A DNA stretch of 25,508 nt from DATLNF01 sp046590575 (GCA_046590575.1 JBKJUS010000075.1:1-25508); one strand, 5' to 3'; counted from the stretch's first letter, positions 1-7,782 are shown. The notes: generated from the sequence alone by a model not told the origin. Numbers and translations: made by a program.

Positions 1-787
1 GGAGCCCGGCGAGGTCTCGTTGCGCCGGCGTGCCGTCCCGGATGATCGCCGACAGAGGCGTGCCCTCGAGCCATTCGGTGACGATGACCCGCTCGGCTCC
101 GGCGACGACGTGCGGGATCGCGATGTACGGATCGCCGTCGTACGCCGTGGCGAAGGCCCGCTGCGACGCGGCCTCCTGGTCGTAGTCGAGCTCTTCAGCA
201 ACCCGAGCCTTCATCTCGGCGAGGAGTGGCTTGATGTCCAGACCGGGCGACAGTACGGCGAAGAAACGGGCCAGCCGCCCGAGCTGGTTCAGATCGCTGA
301 GCAGTGCCGGGCCGGCACCGGGGTACTGCACCTTGACGGCGACCTCGCGGCCGTCGTGCCACACACCTCGGTGGACTTGACCGATGCTGGCTGCGGCAGC
401 AGGGACGTCAGAGAACGACAAGAAGGCTTTCGACCACTCCGGGTCGAGCTCGCGGCACAGGACCTCGTGCACCTGGGCAACCGGAAGCGGGGGTGCAGCC
501 TCCTGCAGCTTGGTCAGGGCGGTCCGGTAGGGCCCAGCGATCTCCTCAGGCAGGGCTGCCTCGAACACCGAGAGCGCCTGCCCCATCTTCATCGCTCCGC
601 CCTTGAGCTCACCAAGGACCCGAAAGACCTGCTCCGCAGTGCGCTGCTGCAACTCGGTCGCGACGAGCTCTGCCGGTCGGCCGCCGAGTCGCTTGCCGAG
701 CCCGAGCGTGGCCCGACCGGCGAATCCGAGGGGCAGCGTGGCGAGCTTGGCGGTGCGGGTCACCGCCCGCCGCGGGATATCGGGCAC
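1..787 (-). CDS. ABC1/AarF/UbiB-family atypical kinase (C-terminal part beyond window)
   Basis: The N-terminal ~262 residues of an ABC1 (UbiB/AarF) protein kinase-like protein read from a GTG at 787 to the window edge, so the C-terminus is missing. Family hallmarks are visible: the KxGQ motif as GGAMKMGQ near residue 72, the Ala-rich nucleotide loop as AAASIGQVHRG, the VAVKVQYPG strand with the ATP-site lysine, and EELDYDQEA further on. ABC1 proteins are atypical kinases/ATPases linked to isoprenoid-quinone or lipid metabolism; the substrate here is unknown. The gene starts 7 bases after the stop of the ThiF-like gene, so the two are probably one operon. The GTG at 763 is an alternative start. 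In mycobacteria the corresponding gene is, from memory, the Rv3197 class. Family is clear; physiological role is not. Confidence 0.93.
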   Translation of the reverse strand, partial: MPDIPRRAVTRTAKLATLPLGFAGRATLGLGKRLGGRPAELVATELQQRTAEQVFRVLGELKGGAMKMGQALSVFEAALPEEIAGPYRTALTKLQEAAPPLPVAQVHEVLCRELDPEWSKAFLSFSDVPAAAASIGQVHRGVWHDGREVAVKVQYPGAGPALLSDLNQLGRLARFFAVLSPGLDIKPLLAEMKARVAEELDYDQEAASQRAFATAYDGDPYIAIPHVVAGAERVIVTEWLEGTPLSAIIRDGTPAQRDLAGL

Positions 788-794
788 CCGCTCA

Positions 795-1895
795 CTATGA
801 CGCCGGCCGGGGCTCTGCGCCCGCGGAGGCGCGCGATACGGCGCCTACTGCGGGCACGCAGCCGCAAAGCGGGTGTGGCGCCCATCCTCGCCGGCGCAGC
901 GACCACTCGGGCACCCGGACCTCCAGGGTGGCATCGACGCACAGCGGCGGCATCGGCCCAGCCAGGTATGCCAGCACCTGCGCGGCGGCGAGCGCCGCGA
1001 CCACGGCGGTCAGGGTGGCGCCTCCCGAGTCACGGCTGCGACCCGCGGTCGCGAGCTGCGCAGCGAGCAGCGGCCACGCCGGGTCGCGCTCGGCGCGGGC
1101 GAGGTCGAGGCAGCGTGGGCAGGCGCTGCGACCCGGCAGGGTGAGCGGGCCGATCACTCCGCAGGTCTCCCGCACACCGGCCAGCAACCACGGCACCCTC
1201 TCAGCTCGCAGGAGCGCGGCCATCTCGGGTTCGACGACGGCGTGGCGGTCGGCCGCGACCAGCACGACGTCGGCGTCGAGGCAATCCTCGGATGACACCT
1301 GGCGTACGGCGGCGTCGACCTGCGCTTCCCCGGTCGCCATCACATGCGCCGCCGCTCCGACCACCCTCGGCCGCCCGCAGCCGGCGGTGCTGGCGCCGGG
1401 GACGGCGTCGGACTCGTCGGCGGTGTCCTCGTCTCGGAGCAGCAGTCGGCCCACGCCGGCCGCAGCGAGCAGTGCGGCCGCAGCGGTCCCTAGCCGGCCA
1501 CAGCCGGCGACCACTACGGTCGCGCGTCCACGACGGCCCATGACGAGGCTCGAGCAGCCTGGCTCACCCACCAATGACAGCTCAGCCAGCTCGGGACTCA
1601 GGCGACGCTGCTCCGCCCGGGACAGCGGTGGTGGTGTGATGGAGGCGTCGTCGAGCGCGCCCGCACGCGCCAGCAGACCGAGGAACGCGTCGACGTCAGC
1701 GCCGGAAATACCGAGGGCAGCGGCGGTGTGCGCGACGCCAGCCCAGTCGCGGGTCCCGTCGAGGAGCGAGAGCAGGCTCTCCGCTTGTGGCGTGAGGCCT
1801 TCGAGTACGACGCTGCTCCGTGGATCGACCCCGAGCTGCAGGGTGGTGGCGTCCCGCCAGAGGGGCCGCAGCGCAGACTTGAGCACGGGTCGCAT
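795..1895 (-). CDS. ThiF/E1-like protein, TOMM-cyclodehydratase-like, degenerate
   Basis: A 366-residue protein. The ATG at 1895 is preferred because GAAGGA lies 9 bases upstream; the open frame extends to 1970 without a better signal. The first ~90 residues look like a small winged-helix domain of the kind that precedes ThiF-like domains in RiPP/TOMM leader-binding proteins. A Rossmann motif follows (VVVAGCGRLGTAA) with the acidic strand end LLLRDEDTAD, then ADVVLVAADRHAV and GPLTLPGRSACPRCLDLARAERDPAWP-type segments. Only one CxxC pair (CPRC) is seen, where canonical E1-like enzymes usually have two, and the usual ATP-site Arg/Lys positions are not obvious. It may therefore not adenylate a substrate. 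It lies directly upstream of the ABC1 kinase gene and downstream of the DUF5679 gene. Homologues are widespread in actinobacteria; no function is assigned here. Confidence 0.85.
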   Translation of the reverse strand: MRPVLKSALRPLWRDATTLQLGVDPRSSVVLEGLTPQAESLLSLLDGTRDWAGVAHTAAALGISGADVDAFLGLLARAGALDDASITPPPLSRAEQRRLSPELAELSLVGEPGCSSLVMGRRGRATVVVAGCGRLGTAAAALLAAAGVGRLLLRDEDTADESDAVPGASTAGCGRPRVVGAAAHVMATGEAQVDAAVRQVSSEDCLDADVVLVAADRHAVVEPEMAALLRAERVPWLLAGVRETCGVIGPLTLPGRSACPRCLDLARAERDPAWPLLAAQLATAGRSRDSGGATLTAVVAALAAAQVLAYLAGPMPPLCVDATLEVRVPEWSLRRRGWAPHPLCGCVPAVGAVSRASAGAEPRPAS

Positions 1896-2017
1896 GAGTC
1901 GGCATCCTTCGGGTCGACGACGGGACCCGAGGGTCGCATTCGGGCGACTACCCGGACCTCCGCTGTCCACAGCAGATGGCCGTCCACAGGTTGGCTGCTG
2001 CGGTGCCCAAGGACGCC

Positions 2018-2051
2018 GCGAGGCGGCTACCCCAAAGGGCAGCCGCCTCGC
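2018..2051 (-). terminator. Terminator-like hairpin after the DUF5679 gene
   Basis: A perfect 11-bp inverted repeat (GCGAGGCGGCT at 2018-2028 with AGCCGCCTCGC at 2041-2051) encloses a 12-base loop. It sits 19 bases beyond the stop of the small two-CxxC gene and before the ThiF-like gene. No T-run follows on the minus strand, as is common for GC-rich actinobacterial terminators. Confidence 0.6.
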
Positions 2052-2070
2052 AGGGAAGAGGAAGTGTGCG

Positions 2071-2223
2071 TCAGGCCTTGCCGAGGATCCGGTTCATCTT
2101 CGTGCCACAGGTCGGGCAGGTGCCTTTGGCCATTCGGCGGCCGTTGTCGGTCGTGGTGACCTCGCCGTCGAACTCGCGCTTCTCCTTGCACTTCACGCAG
2201 TAGCCCTCGTACTTCTCGGACAC
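2071..2223 (-). CDS. DUF5679-type small zinc-ribbon-like protein, 50 aa
   Basis: A 50-residue protein from GTG at 2223 to TGA at 2071. A strong GGAGGAG ribosome site lies just upstream (about 2230-2237). Two CxxC pairs, YCVKC near residue 9 and TCPTCG near residue 36, are separated by a charged stretch. This is the layout of a one-knuckle zinc ribbon and matches the actinobacterial DUF5679 family. The C-terminus is basic (TKMNRILGKA). These proteins are short, conserved and functionally uncharacterised; metal binding is inferred from the cysteines only. A -10 box lies 35 bases upstream and a hairpin follows the gene, so it is probably its own small transcription unit. It is too short to be found by simple long-ORF scanning. 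Confidence 0.88.
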   Translation of the reverse strand: MSEKYEGYCVKCKEKREFDGEVTTTDNGRRMAKGTCPTCGTKMNRILGKA

Positions 2224-2257
2224 GGTGCTCCTCCTCCGGTGGGTACTGGTCGGCGTC

Positions 2258-2263
2258 AGCCTA
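2258..2263 (-). promoter_or_regulatory. -10 box (TAGGCT) of the DUF5679 gene
   Basis: On the minus strand TAGGCT lies 34 bases before the GTG start, giving a leader of roughly 28 bases that includes the GGAGGAG ribosome site. The same hexamer or TAGACT occurs before three other units in the window. No good -35 hexamer is seen. Confidence 0.45.
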
Positions 2264-2394
2264 GCGGGCTGAGCACGAAATCCACCGGAAGTGGGCGGTG
2301 GAGGATCACGTTGAGGTCGCGGCGGCTGGCACCAGGCGCTGGCCCTGGGGTGCGGCGGTGAGCCCGTCGGGCGGACGTCGTGACGGAACCGCGG

Positions 2395-4734
2395 CTAGAT
2401 CGGCGGGTGCGCAGCGCTCCGTTGCGGCGCCGAACGTGGGCCTGGCACATCCGCTGGCGACGAGCGAAGCGCGGCCAGCGGAAGGGTGACGACAAAGGTC
2501 GAGCCCGCGCCGAGCGTGGAGTGCACGGCGATCGTGCCGTGCATCGCCGCGATGAGCTCTCGGGCGATGAACAGACCGAGCCCAGTGCCGCCGGTAGTCA
2601 TCGTCATGGGGTCCTCGAGGCGGACGAACTTGTCGAAGATGCGACCCAACTGGTCCGTGGGTATCCCTCGGCCCCGGTCCACGACGGTCACTGCGGCGTG
2701 ACTGTCGTGGCGGGTGACAGTCACCGCGATCGGAGCATCTGCGGTGGAGTACTTCGAGGCATTGGAGACGAGGTTGCCGATGACCTGGATGACGCGGGTG
2801 GGATCGCAGTCGACGAGCACCGGGTCATCAGGCGTGGTGACCGTGATCCGGTCGCGGTCGACAGCGAAGTCAGCGGCCGCGCGCAAGGCGATTCGGGAGA
2901 GGTCTTGCGGGCTCGTCCGTACGTCGTGCCTCGCATCGACGGGTGCGCTGATGCGTGAAGCGAGCAGGAGATCTTCGATGAGACGGTTGAGGTGTGCGAC
3001 ACGGTCGGCGATGACGTCGAGGCACTCCGCGCGCTTCTCCTCTGTCATCGACTCACCGCGGCGTCGGAGCAGGTCGGTGTACCCCTTGATCGGTGTCAGG
3101 GGTGTGCGCAGCTCATGCGTCACCGTGGCCACGAAATCGGCCTTGAGCCGGTCGACCTGGCGTTCTCTGGTGATGTCGTGAACGACTACGACATCGCGCT
3201 GCAGCATGCCCTCGTCGTCGAAGATGCCGGCGTGGGAGCAAGTCACCCAGCGCTGCTCGCCGTCGGCCCGTCGCAGACCGTGCTCCCGCGAGACCCGCGG
3301 CTCGTCAGTCGTGAGCGTCGGAAGTGCTGTCGCCGAGCCGACGACACCCCCGTCGGAGTTGGTGACGACGAGCAGTTCGGCCGCTTGTGCGCCTTGAGCT
3401 GCGACGGCGGCGACGCCGGTGAGCACGGCCATGGCCGGGTTCCAGACCAGCACTCGGCCGCCGGCGTCGAGCACCATCATGCCGTCTGAGGAGTGGTCGA
3501 CGACAGCCTGGAGCTTGGTGCGCTCCTCCTCCAGGTCGGCGAGGTGCGCGGCGCCGCGAAGGGCGACCGCGAGGGTGCTGGCGAGCGGCGTGAGCAGCCG
3601 CCCGTCGCCTGTCGCCCGTCGACTGCTCGCGATCGGGAACGCCACGACGCCGAGCCGGGCACCTTCGGCTTCGAGCGGAGCGACGAGCGCCGCTTCCCAG
3701 CCCTGCGGCAGGCCGGTTCTGACGGAGCTGGCACCCCCTGGTCCGGCGTGGGCGAGGAGCGCAAGGTCACTCACCGTCGGCGCTATCCGGCGTACGCCAG
3801 AGTCGTCGGCCACGACGACCTCAGGACCGTCCGGCCCGTCCAGAATGACCCTCGCTTCGAAAGTCCTGAAGATGCGTCGCGTCGTGCTGAGAAAGGCGTT
3901 GAGGTGCTCGTCGGCGTCCAGTCGCTGAGCCAATGACGCGGTGAGATCGAGGACGCGGGCAGAGCGGTCGTGCTCGTCAGCCTCCTGGGCGGCGGCGCGG
4001 TAGGCGACGGTCAGCGCTAAGGCAGGGAGCGCCGAGAACGGCAGCAGCGCGGGGGCGCTGCGCGCCAGAGCCACGGCGACGCTGCCCACGGCTGCATTGC
4101 CCACCGCCATGGTGGCCGAGAGCCGCCAGCCTTCGGCCACGACAGCGTGAACTCGCACGCCTTCGACGAGGGCAACGACCCGGGCCAGCGTCAGCAGGTT
4201 GACGATGGCGAAAGCGAGAGTGCCGAGAAGCAGTCCGATGACCGACCGAGCCGCGACCGGGCGCGCCGGGTCGCCGATCGCGTGGAAGACGCCGACGAGC
4301 AGCGCGGTTGATGCCGCGTGGCTGCCGAGATTGAACGCGGACTTCAGCGGTGGCCGGCGCCGGACCGCTGAAGCGGTGGCGAGGGCGATGACCGACACGA
4401 CCACGGCGGTCACCGGCGGCAACAGCAGCACGTCGACCACAACTGCCGCTTCGAACAGCGTCAGCTCCTCGACGGTCTCGCCGTGCCGTAGCCGCACCGC
4501 CGTCACCTCGCCGAGCGTGGTCAGCGCAAGTAGCAGCGCGACAACGACGGGACGAGCGCTGATCCCGCGATCGGGCAGCAGCACGGCCAGTGCGGCCGTC
4601 GAGACCAGACCGAGCAGGACGACTGAGGCGACCAGCCGGCGGATGGGCGCTGGTGCCGTCTGCCCTGCCGTCGTCCCGACGGTCGGGCCACTCGCTGGCA
4701 TCGAGGGGGTCAAGGGTTCGGCGAGCAGGGTCAC
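2395..4734 (-). CDS. Multi-TM GAF/PAS sensor histidine kinase (orphan)
   Basis: A 779-residue hybrid sensor kinase starting at GTG 4734, with AAGGGA seven bases upstream. About seven hydrophobic segments (residues ~31-250) form the membrane sensor. They are followed by a GAF-like domain (~255-395), a PAS domain (~405-525), HisKA with the phospho-acceptor His540 in VTHELRTPLTPIKGY, and HATPase_c. The ATPase domain has the N-box (VIGNLVSNASKYS, ~651-663), G1 (DRGRGIP, ~686) and G2 (GGTGLGLFIA, ~715). All catalytic boxes are intact. No response regulator is adjacent. The gene begins 11 bases after the stop of the subtilase gene, so co-transcription is likely and the kinase may respond to the protease or its products (inference). 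The same frame stays open for 87 codons upstream only because it crosses the protease's 15-bp repeats; that extension is rejected. The signal sensed is unknown. Confidence 0.93.
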   Translation of the reverse strand: MTLLAEPLTPSMPASGPTVGTTAGQTAPAPIRRLVASVVLLGLVSTAALAVLLPDRGISARPVVVALLLALTTLGEVTAVRLRHGETVEELTLFEAAVVVDVLLLPPVTAVVVSVIALATASAVRRRPPLKSAFNLGSHAASTALLVGVFHAIGDPARPVAARSVIGLLLGTLAFAIVNLLTLARVVALVEGVRVHAVVAEGWRLSATMAVGNAAVGSVAVALARSAPALLPFSALPALALTVAYRAAAQEADEHDRSARVLDLTASLAQRLDADEHLNAFLSTTRRIFRTFEARVILDGPDGPEVVVADDSGVRRIAPTVSDLALLAHAGPGGASSVRTGLPQGWEAALVAPLEAEGARLGVVAFPIASSRRATGDGRLLTPLASTLAVALRGAAHLADLEEERTKLQAVVDHSSDGMMVLDAGGRVLVWNPAMAVLTGVAAVAAQGAQAAELLVVTNSDGGVVGSATALPTLTTDEPRVSREHGLRRADGEQRWVTCSHAGIFDDEGMLQRDVVVVHDITRERQVDRLKADFVATVTHELRTPLTPIKGYTDLLRRRGESMTEEKRAECLDVIADRVAHLNRLIEDLLLASRISAPVDARHDVRTSPQDLSRIALRAAADFAVDRDRITVTTPDDPVLVDCDPTRVIQVIGNLVSNASKYSTADAPIAVTVTRHDSHAAVTVVDRGRGIPTDQLGRIFDKFVRLEDPMTMTTGGTGLGLFIARELIAAMHGTIAVHSTLGAGSTFVVTLPLAALRSSPADVPGPRSAPQRSAAHPPI

Positions 4735-4745
4735 CGGGTGATCCC

Positions 4746-6470
4746 TTAGCCCCAGCTCCGAGCCGACCAGCTGCGGGCGCTCCAGCTGCGGGCGCTCCAT
4801 GAGCGGGCGCTCCAGTCTGCGACGACCCAGCTGCGGGCGGCCCACTCCAGGTCGGCCCACTCGTCCGAGTCCCAGGTCAGGTCGGCCCAGCTGCGCGCGG
4901 TCCACTCCTCGCCGGCCCAGCTTCGGCCGGCCCAGCTTCGGGCGGCCCAGCTGCGGGCGGCCCAGCTCCGGGCCGCCCACGACCGGGCGGCCCACTCAGC
5001 CCAGCTTCGAGCGGTCCACTCCTCGCCGGCCCAGCTTCGGGCGGCCCAGCTTCGGGCCGCCCAGGACCGGGCGGCCGGGCTCATTGCCGCCCACGACCGG
5101 GCCGCGGCAGGCTGGTCGCCGTCGAGGACCGCGGCGATGTAGTTCTGCCATTCGGCGACGTCACCGGCGGGCAGCGTCCCGACGGATGGCGGTCGAGGAC
5201 TCGCCGTGCTGCTAGGGACGGCCGCGATCAGGGCCGCGCCGACGTCGACGCCGCCCGACCCCGCGCCGTCGGGGTCGCGCAGACCAGGGGCGGCGTACGC
5301 CGTGGTTCGGAGCAGGCTCTTGACGTCGTCGGGGGAGAGCTGCGGGCGGGCCGAGAGCAGCACGGCCGCAGCTCCGGCGGTGACGGCACTGGACATCGAG
5401 GTGCCCGAGCCGCGGAAGTAGTCGGAGTCGACGCGGGCTGATGGATTGGCCGCATCGATGACGCTGCCTGCGACGCGAAGGGAGACGACTGAGGCGCCCG
5501 GAGCACCGACATCCGGCTTGGCGACCTGCATCGGCGCTGGCCCGCGCGAGGACCACGCGGCGACGGTGTCGTCCGCTCGCTCAGCGGTGCCGCCTTCGTC
5601 TACCGCGCCGACGGTCAGCAATGTCGGGTCGGTGCCGGGGCTCGTGACGGTGCGCGCGGCCTGACCGTCGTTGCCCGCGGGCACGACGACCGTGATTCCG
5701 CTCGCCCACAGCACATCGAGGGCGCGGGTGAGGGGATCGATGTGCCACGGCAATGCGGTCGGCGCGCTCAACGAGAGGTTGACGACGCGGACCGACGGAT
5801 CGGCCGCAACAGCCTCCAGCCCCCGCAGGACGTTGCTCAGCGAGGTGTTGCCGTCGGCGTCCGCGACCTGGACGTCAAGAATCTGGGCGCCCGGGGCGAC
5901 GCCTGCGAAGCGGTAGTCGGAAGCGGCGCCGGACCCGGCGATCAGGCCGGCCATGAACGTGCCGTGGCCGTATCCGTCACCCGCCGGGCCGTCGCTCGTG
6001 TTGATGTGACCGACGATGCGTCCAGAGAGGTCGCCGACTTCTGCCACACCGGTGTCCACGACCGCGACCGTCACGCCGGTGCCGGTGGCTGAGGACGTGG
6101 CCAGCCCGATCGTTTCCCGCAGCGTGTTGGCTGACGGCGACGTCGACGTACTGGCCGCGGCGACCATGACGGGTCGATCGTCGACGACCACCAGGCCAGC
6201 GACGAAGGGCGCGTTGGCCGGCAGCTCGGCGGCGAGACCGTTCACCACTGCCAGGCGCGCAGTGACGCGGCCACCGAGACGGCGTACGGCGTCCGCGGCA
6301 GCGTCGATGGAGCCGGCCGTCGTGATGACGACCCGACGCAGTGCGGCCGCACTGGGCGCCGGCGAGGCCGCCCCCGTGGGCGCCAGCGTCGCCACCAGCG
6401 TGGCCGCGAGAGCGGCGAGGACAGCCCGATGCCGTGTCGTGCCTACCGGCAGTGCGCGATCGGTGTTCAT
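4746..6470 (-). CDS. Secreted S8 subtilisin-like protease with Trp-pentad tail
   Basis: A 574-residue exported serine protease. The ATG at 6470 is chosen over an upstream in-frame codon at 6512 because GGAGA lies just before it and a signal peptide starts at once (hydrophobic ~14-34, then PTGAASPAPS). The catalytic triad is Asp138 (VAVVDTGV), His168 (GYGHGTFMAG) and Ser357 (GSGTSMSSA), with oxyanion Asn266 (VVPAGND). Residues ~40-100 resemble an inhibitor_I9-like propeptide. The catalytic domain ends near residue 420. After a Pro-rich linker the last ~119 residues are an almost unbroken array of five-residue units ending in Trp, mostly AARSW or SARSW, with acidic units such as AGEEW, DSDEW and ADLEW. 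No sorting signal or TM follows. It is co-oriented with the histidine kinase 11 bases downstream. Function of the tail is unknown; wall attachment or a beta-helical stalk are possibilities. Confidence 0.95.
   Translation of the reverse strand: MNTDRALPVGTTRHRAVLAALAATLVATLAPTGAASPAPSAAALRRVVITTAGSIDAAADAVRRLGGRVTARLAVVNGLAAELPANAPFVAGLVVVDDRPVMVAAASTSTSPSANTLRETIGLATSSATGTGVTVAVVDTGVAEVGDLSGRIVGHINTSDGPAGDGYGHGTFMAGLIAGSGAASDYRFAGVAPGAQILDVQVADADGNTSLSNVLRGLEAVAADPSVRVVNLSLSAPTALPWHIDPLTRALDVLWASGITVVVPAGNDGQAARTVTSPGTDPTLLTVGAVDEGGTAERADDTVAAWSSRGPAPMQVAKPDVGAPGASVVSLRVAGSVIDAANPSARVDSDYFRGSGTSMSSAVTAGAAAVLLSARPQLSPDDVKSLLRTTAYAAPGLRDPDGAGSGGVDVGAALIAAVPSSTASPRPPSVGTLPAGDVAEWQNYIAAVLDGDQPAAARSWAAMSPAARSWAARSWAARSWAGEEWTARSWAEWAARSWAARSWAARSWAARSWAGRSWAGEEWTARSWADLTWDSDEWADLEWAARSWVVADWSARSWSARSWSARSWSARSWG
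4749..5105 (-). repeat. 15-bp tandem repeat array coding for xxxxW pentads
   Basis: About 23 consecutive 15-base units encode five-residue repeats, 22 of them ending in Trp, plus one three-residue slip (AEW). Sixteen units contain RSW. Third codon positions vary between units (for example cagcttcgg, cagctgcgg and cagctccgg on the plus strand) while the amino acids are kept. This suggests selection on the peptide, not a freshly expanded repeat. The array keeps other frames open on both strands. Confidence 0.93.
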
Positions 6471-6589
6471 GCGGGTCTCCCAAACGGCCGGTTGCTCCGA
6501 CCTCCCCTCCAACGTCGGCGTCGCGGGCGGTGGTCACCCTCACTCCAACGGGTGATATGAAATGACGGAGCGTTACGGGCGCTCCCTCC

Positions 6590-6637
6590 GTGCTTGCTCG
6601 TGCAAGCACTTGATGCAATGCTGCATATTGCAAGCAC
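6590..6637. promoter_or_regulatory. Nested palindromes, possible operator between protease and rlpA-like genes
   Basis: A locally AT-richer stretch holds a perfect 8-bp inverted repeat GTGCTTGC (6590-6597) / GCAAGCAC (6602-6609). A third GCAAGCAC copy lies at 6630-6637, and a second palindrome TGCAAT (6614-6619) / ATTGCA (6627-6632) sits between them. It lies about 120 bases before the protease start and upstream of the riboswitch, so a regulator could act on either or both divergent genes. No regulator is identified. Confidence 0.5.
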
Positions 6638-6696
6638 AACGGGGCAATTCACCCCCGTGACCCGTCGACCGGAAGCGAGGTGACGACTCCCGTACG

Positions 6697-6880
6697 GACA
6701 CGCCGAAAGCTCCTGACGGCCGGCCGCGCTTTGAGGCGGCATCGCGCCGGGTCGGAGCGCGGGGGAACCATTCGCGGCGCGTGACCACCGCCGCACGGGG
6801 CCAATCGCGACAGGGCCGCCTCGGCCCGCGACGGGACGTCCCATCCCGAGCCCGTCAGCTCACCTCGTAGGCGTCGGGAC
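6697..6880 (+). promoter_or_regulatory. c-di-AMP riboswitch (ydaO/yuaA type)
   Basis: This leader carries the conserved blocks of the ydaO-type c-di-AMP riboswitch in order: ACGCCGAAAGCTCC at the 5' side (from 6700), GCGGGGGAACCA (6749-6760), GGCGCGTGACC (~6776), ACAGGG (~6810) and the diagnostic 3' block CGAGCCCGTCAGCTCACC (from 6848) followed by TCGTAGGCGT. The ACGCC at 6700-6704 can pair with GGCGT at 6870-6874 to close P1. It ends about 10 bases before the RlpA-like start codon. In actinobacteria this class commonly precedes wall-remodelling genes such as rpf, nlpC/p60 and rlpA-like genes; known members turn expression off when c-di-AMP is high. Exact ends are approximate. Confidence 0.87.
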
Positions 6881-6886
6881 CACGAC

Positions 6887-7741
6887 ATGACACTGACCTC
6901 ACTCGTGCGCCGGCCGGTCATGGTGGCCGGCGCGCTCCTCGTGCTCGGTGGGCTGCCCCTCGCGATGGCCTTGCGGCCGGATGCGACACCACCGGTCGTC
7001 CTGACATCGGGCGTTGCTGTCGCGCCGGTAGCTTCGACCGGAGTCGCGCGCGGCACGACCACCGACCTTCGCGAGGGAGTGCCCCCGGTGCCGGGTCGCA
7101 GCGTCGCTCCCCGTGCCGCACGAGGCGGTGTACGCCGTACGCCGGTCGCCATCCGCACGCGACTGGTGGAGTCGGTGAGCTTCTCTCAGCGGGGTCGCGC
7201 CTCGTGGTACGGCCCAGGCTTCCACGGTCGGCGCACCGCCAATGGGGAGCGTTTCGACACGGGTGAGATGACGGCAGCTCATCGCACGCTGCCGTTCGGC
7301 ACCCGCGCTCGGGTGTGCACCCGTCGGCGTTGTGTCTCCGTGCGGATCAACGATCGTGGGCCGTTCATCGCCGGTCGTGTGGTCGACCTCTCGCACGCCG
7401 CGGCGCAGGAGCTCGGCATCACCGACACCGGGGTCGCCCGAGTCACGGTCAGCGTCGTGACGATCAAGACGATCCGAGAGCAGGTTGGGGGGAAGGCGGG
7501 GGTGCGCCCGGGAGTGGCATCTCGAGCAGCCGGGCGAGCGCCGGCGGTCGCACGCCCCGCACCGTCGGCGCCGGTGAAGGCGCCCCTCACCGATCTCGAG
7601 CCGCTCGCCGTCTACGCACCGGCGGACACGTCCGTCGACTTGCCGTGGCTTGCTGGGCTCGGCGGCGTCACGATGCTGCTGTCCTTCGCACCGGCACTGG
7701 CGCTGCTCCGTCGCCGCGAGGGGCTGGACTTCCTCCGGTAG
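6887..7741 (+). CDS. RlpA-like double-psi beta-barrel cell-wall protein
   Basis: A 284-residue exported protein. An N-terminal hydrophobic segment (~10-28) acts as signal or anchor, followed by a low-complexity Arg/Pro linker. The RlpA-like DPBB domain covers ~100-190, with the family blocks GRASWYGPGFHGRRTANGE, TAAHRTLPFGTRARV, VRINDRGPF and VVDLSHAAAQELG. RlpA-family proteins act on or bind peptidoglycan, some as lytic transglycosylases; Asp156 in INDRGPF lies in the conserved pocket. An Ala/Pro-rich linker and a C-terminal hydrophobic stretch (~254-274) followed by RRREGLDFLR suggest a second membrane anchor, which is less usual for the family. Expression is very probably controlled by the c-di-AMP riboswitch immediately upstream. 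The ribosome site is weak (GGGA). Catalytic activity is inferred, not shown. Confidence 0.88.
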   Translation: MTLTSLVRRPVMVAGALLVLGGLPLAMALRPDATPPVVLTSGVAVAPVASTGVARGTTTDLREGVPPVPGRSVAPRAARGGVRRTPVAIRTRLVESVSFSQRGRASWYGPGFHGRRTANGERFDTGEMTAAHRTLPFGTRARVCTRRRCVSVRINDRGPFIAGRVVDLSHAAAQELGITDTGVARVTVSVVTIKTIREQVGGKAGVRPGVASRAAGRAPAVARPAPSAPVKAPLTDLEPLAVYAPADTSVDLPWLAGLGGVTMLLSFAPALALLRRREGLDFLR

Positions 7742-7782
7742 CGTCCGCACCCCGCTCGTGGGCACGTTCCGAGGAGGACCGC

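Noticed and set aside
928..2361. A 477-codon plus-strand open frame across the ThiF-like and DUF5679 genes
   Set aside because: Ser/Arg/Ala-rich shadow translation crossing two recognisable minus-strand genes and a terminator-like hairpin.
4735..4995. 87-codon N-terminal extension of the first histidine kinase (GRPxLGRP-type repeats)
   Set aside because: It is the protease's 15-bp repeat array read in another frame; the GTG at 4734 has a good ribosome site just after the protease stop.
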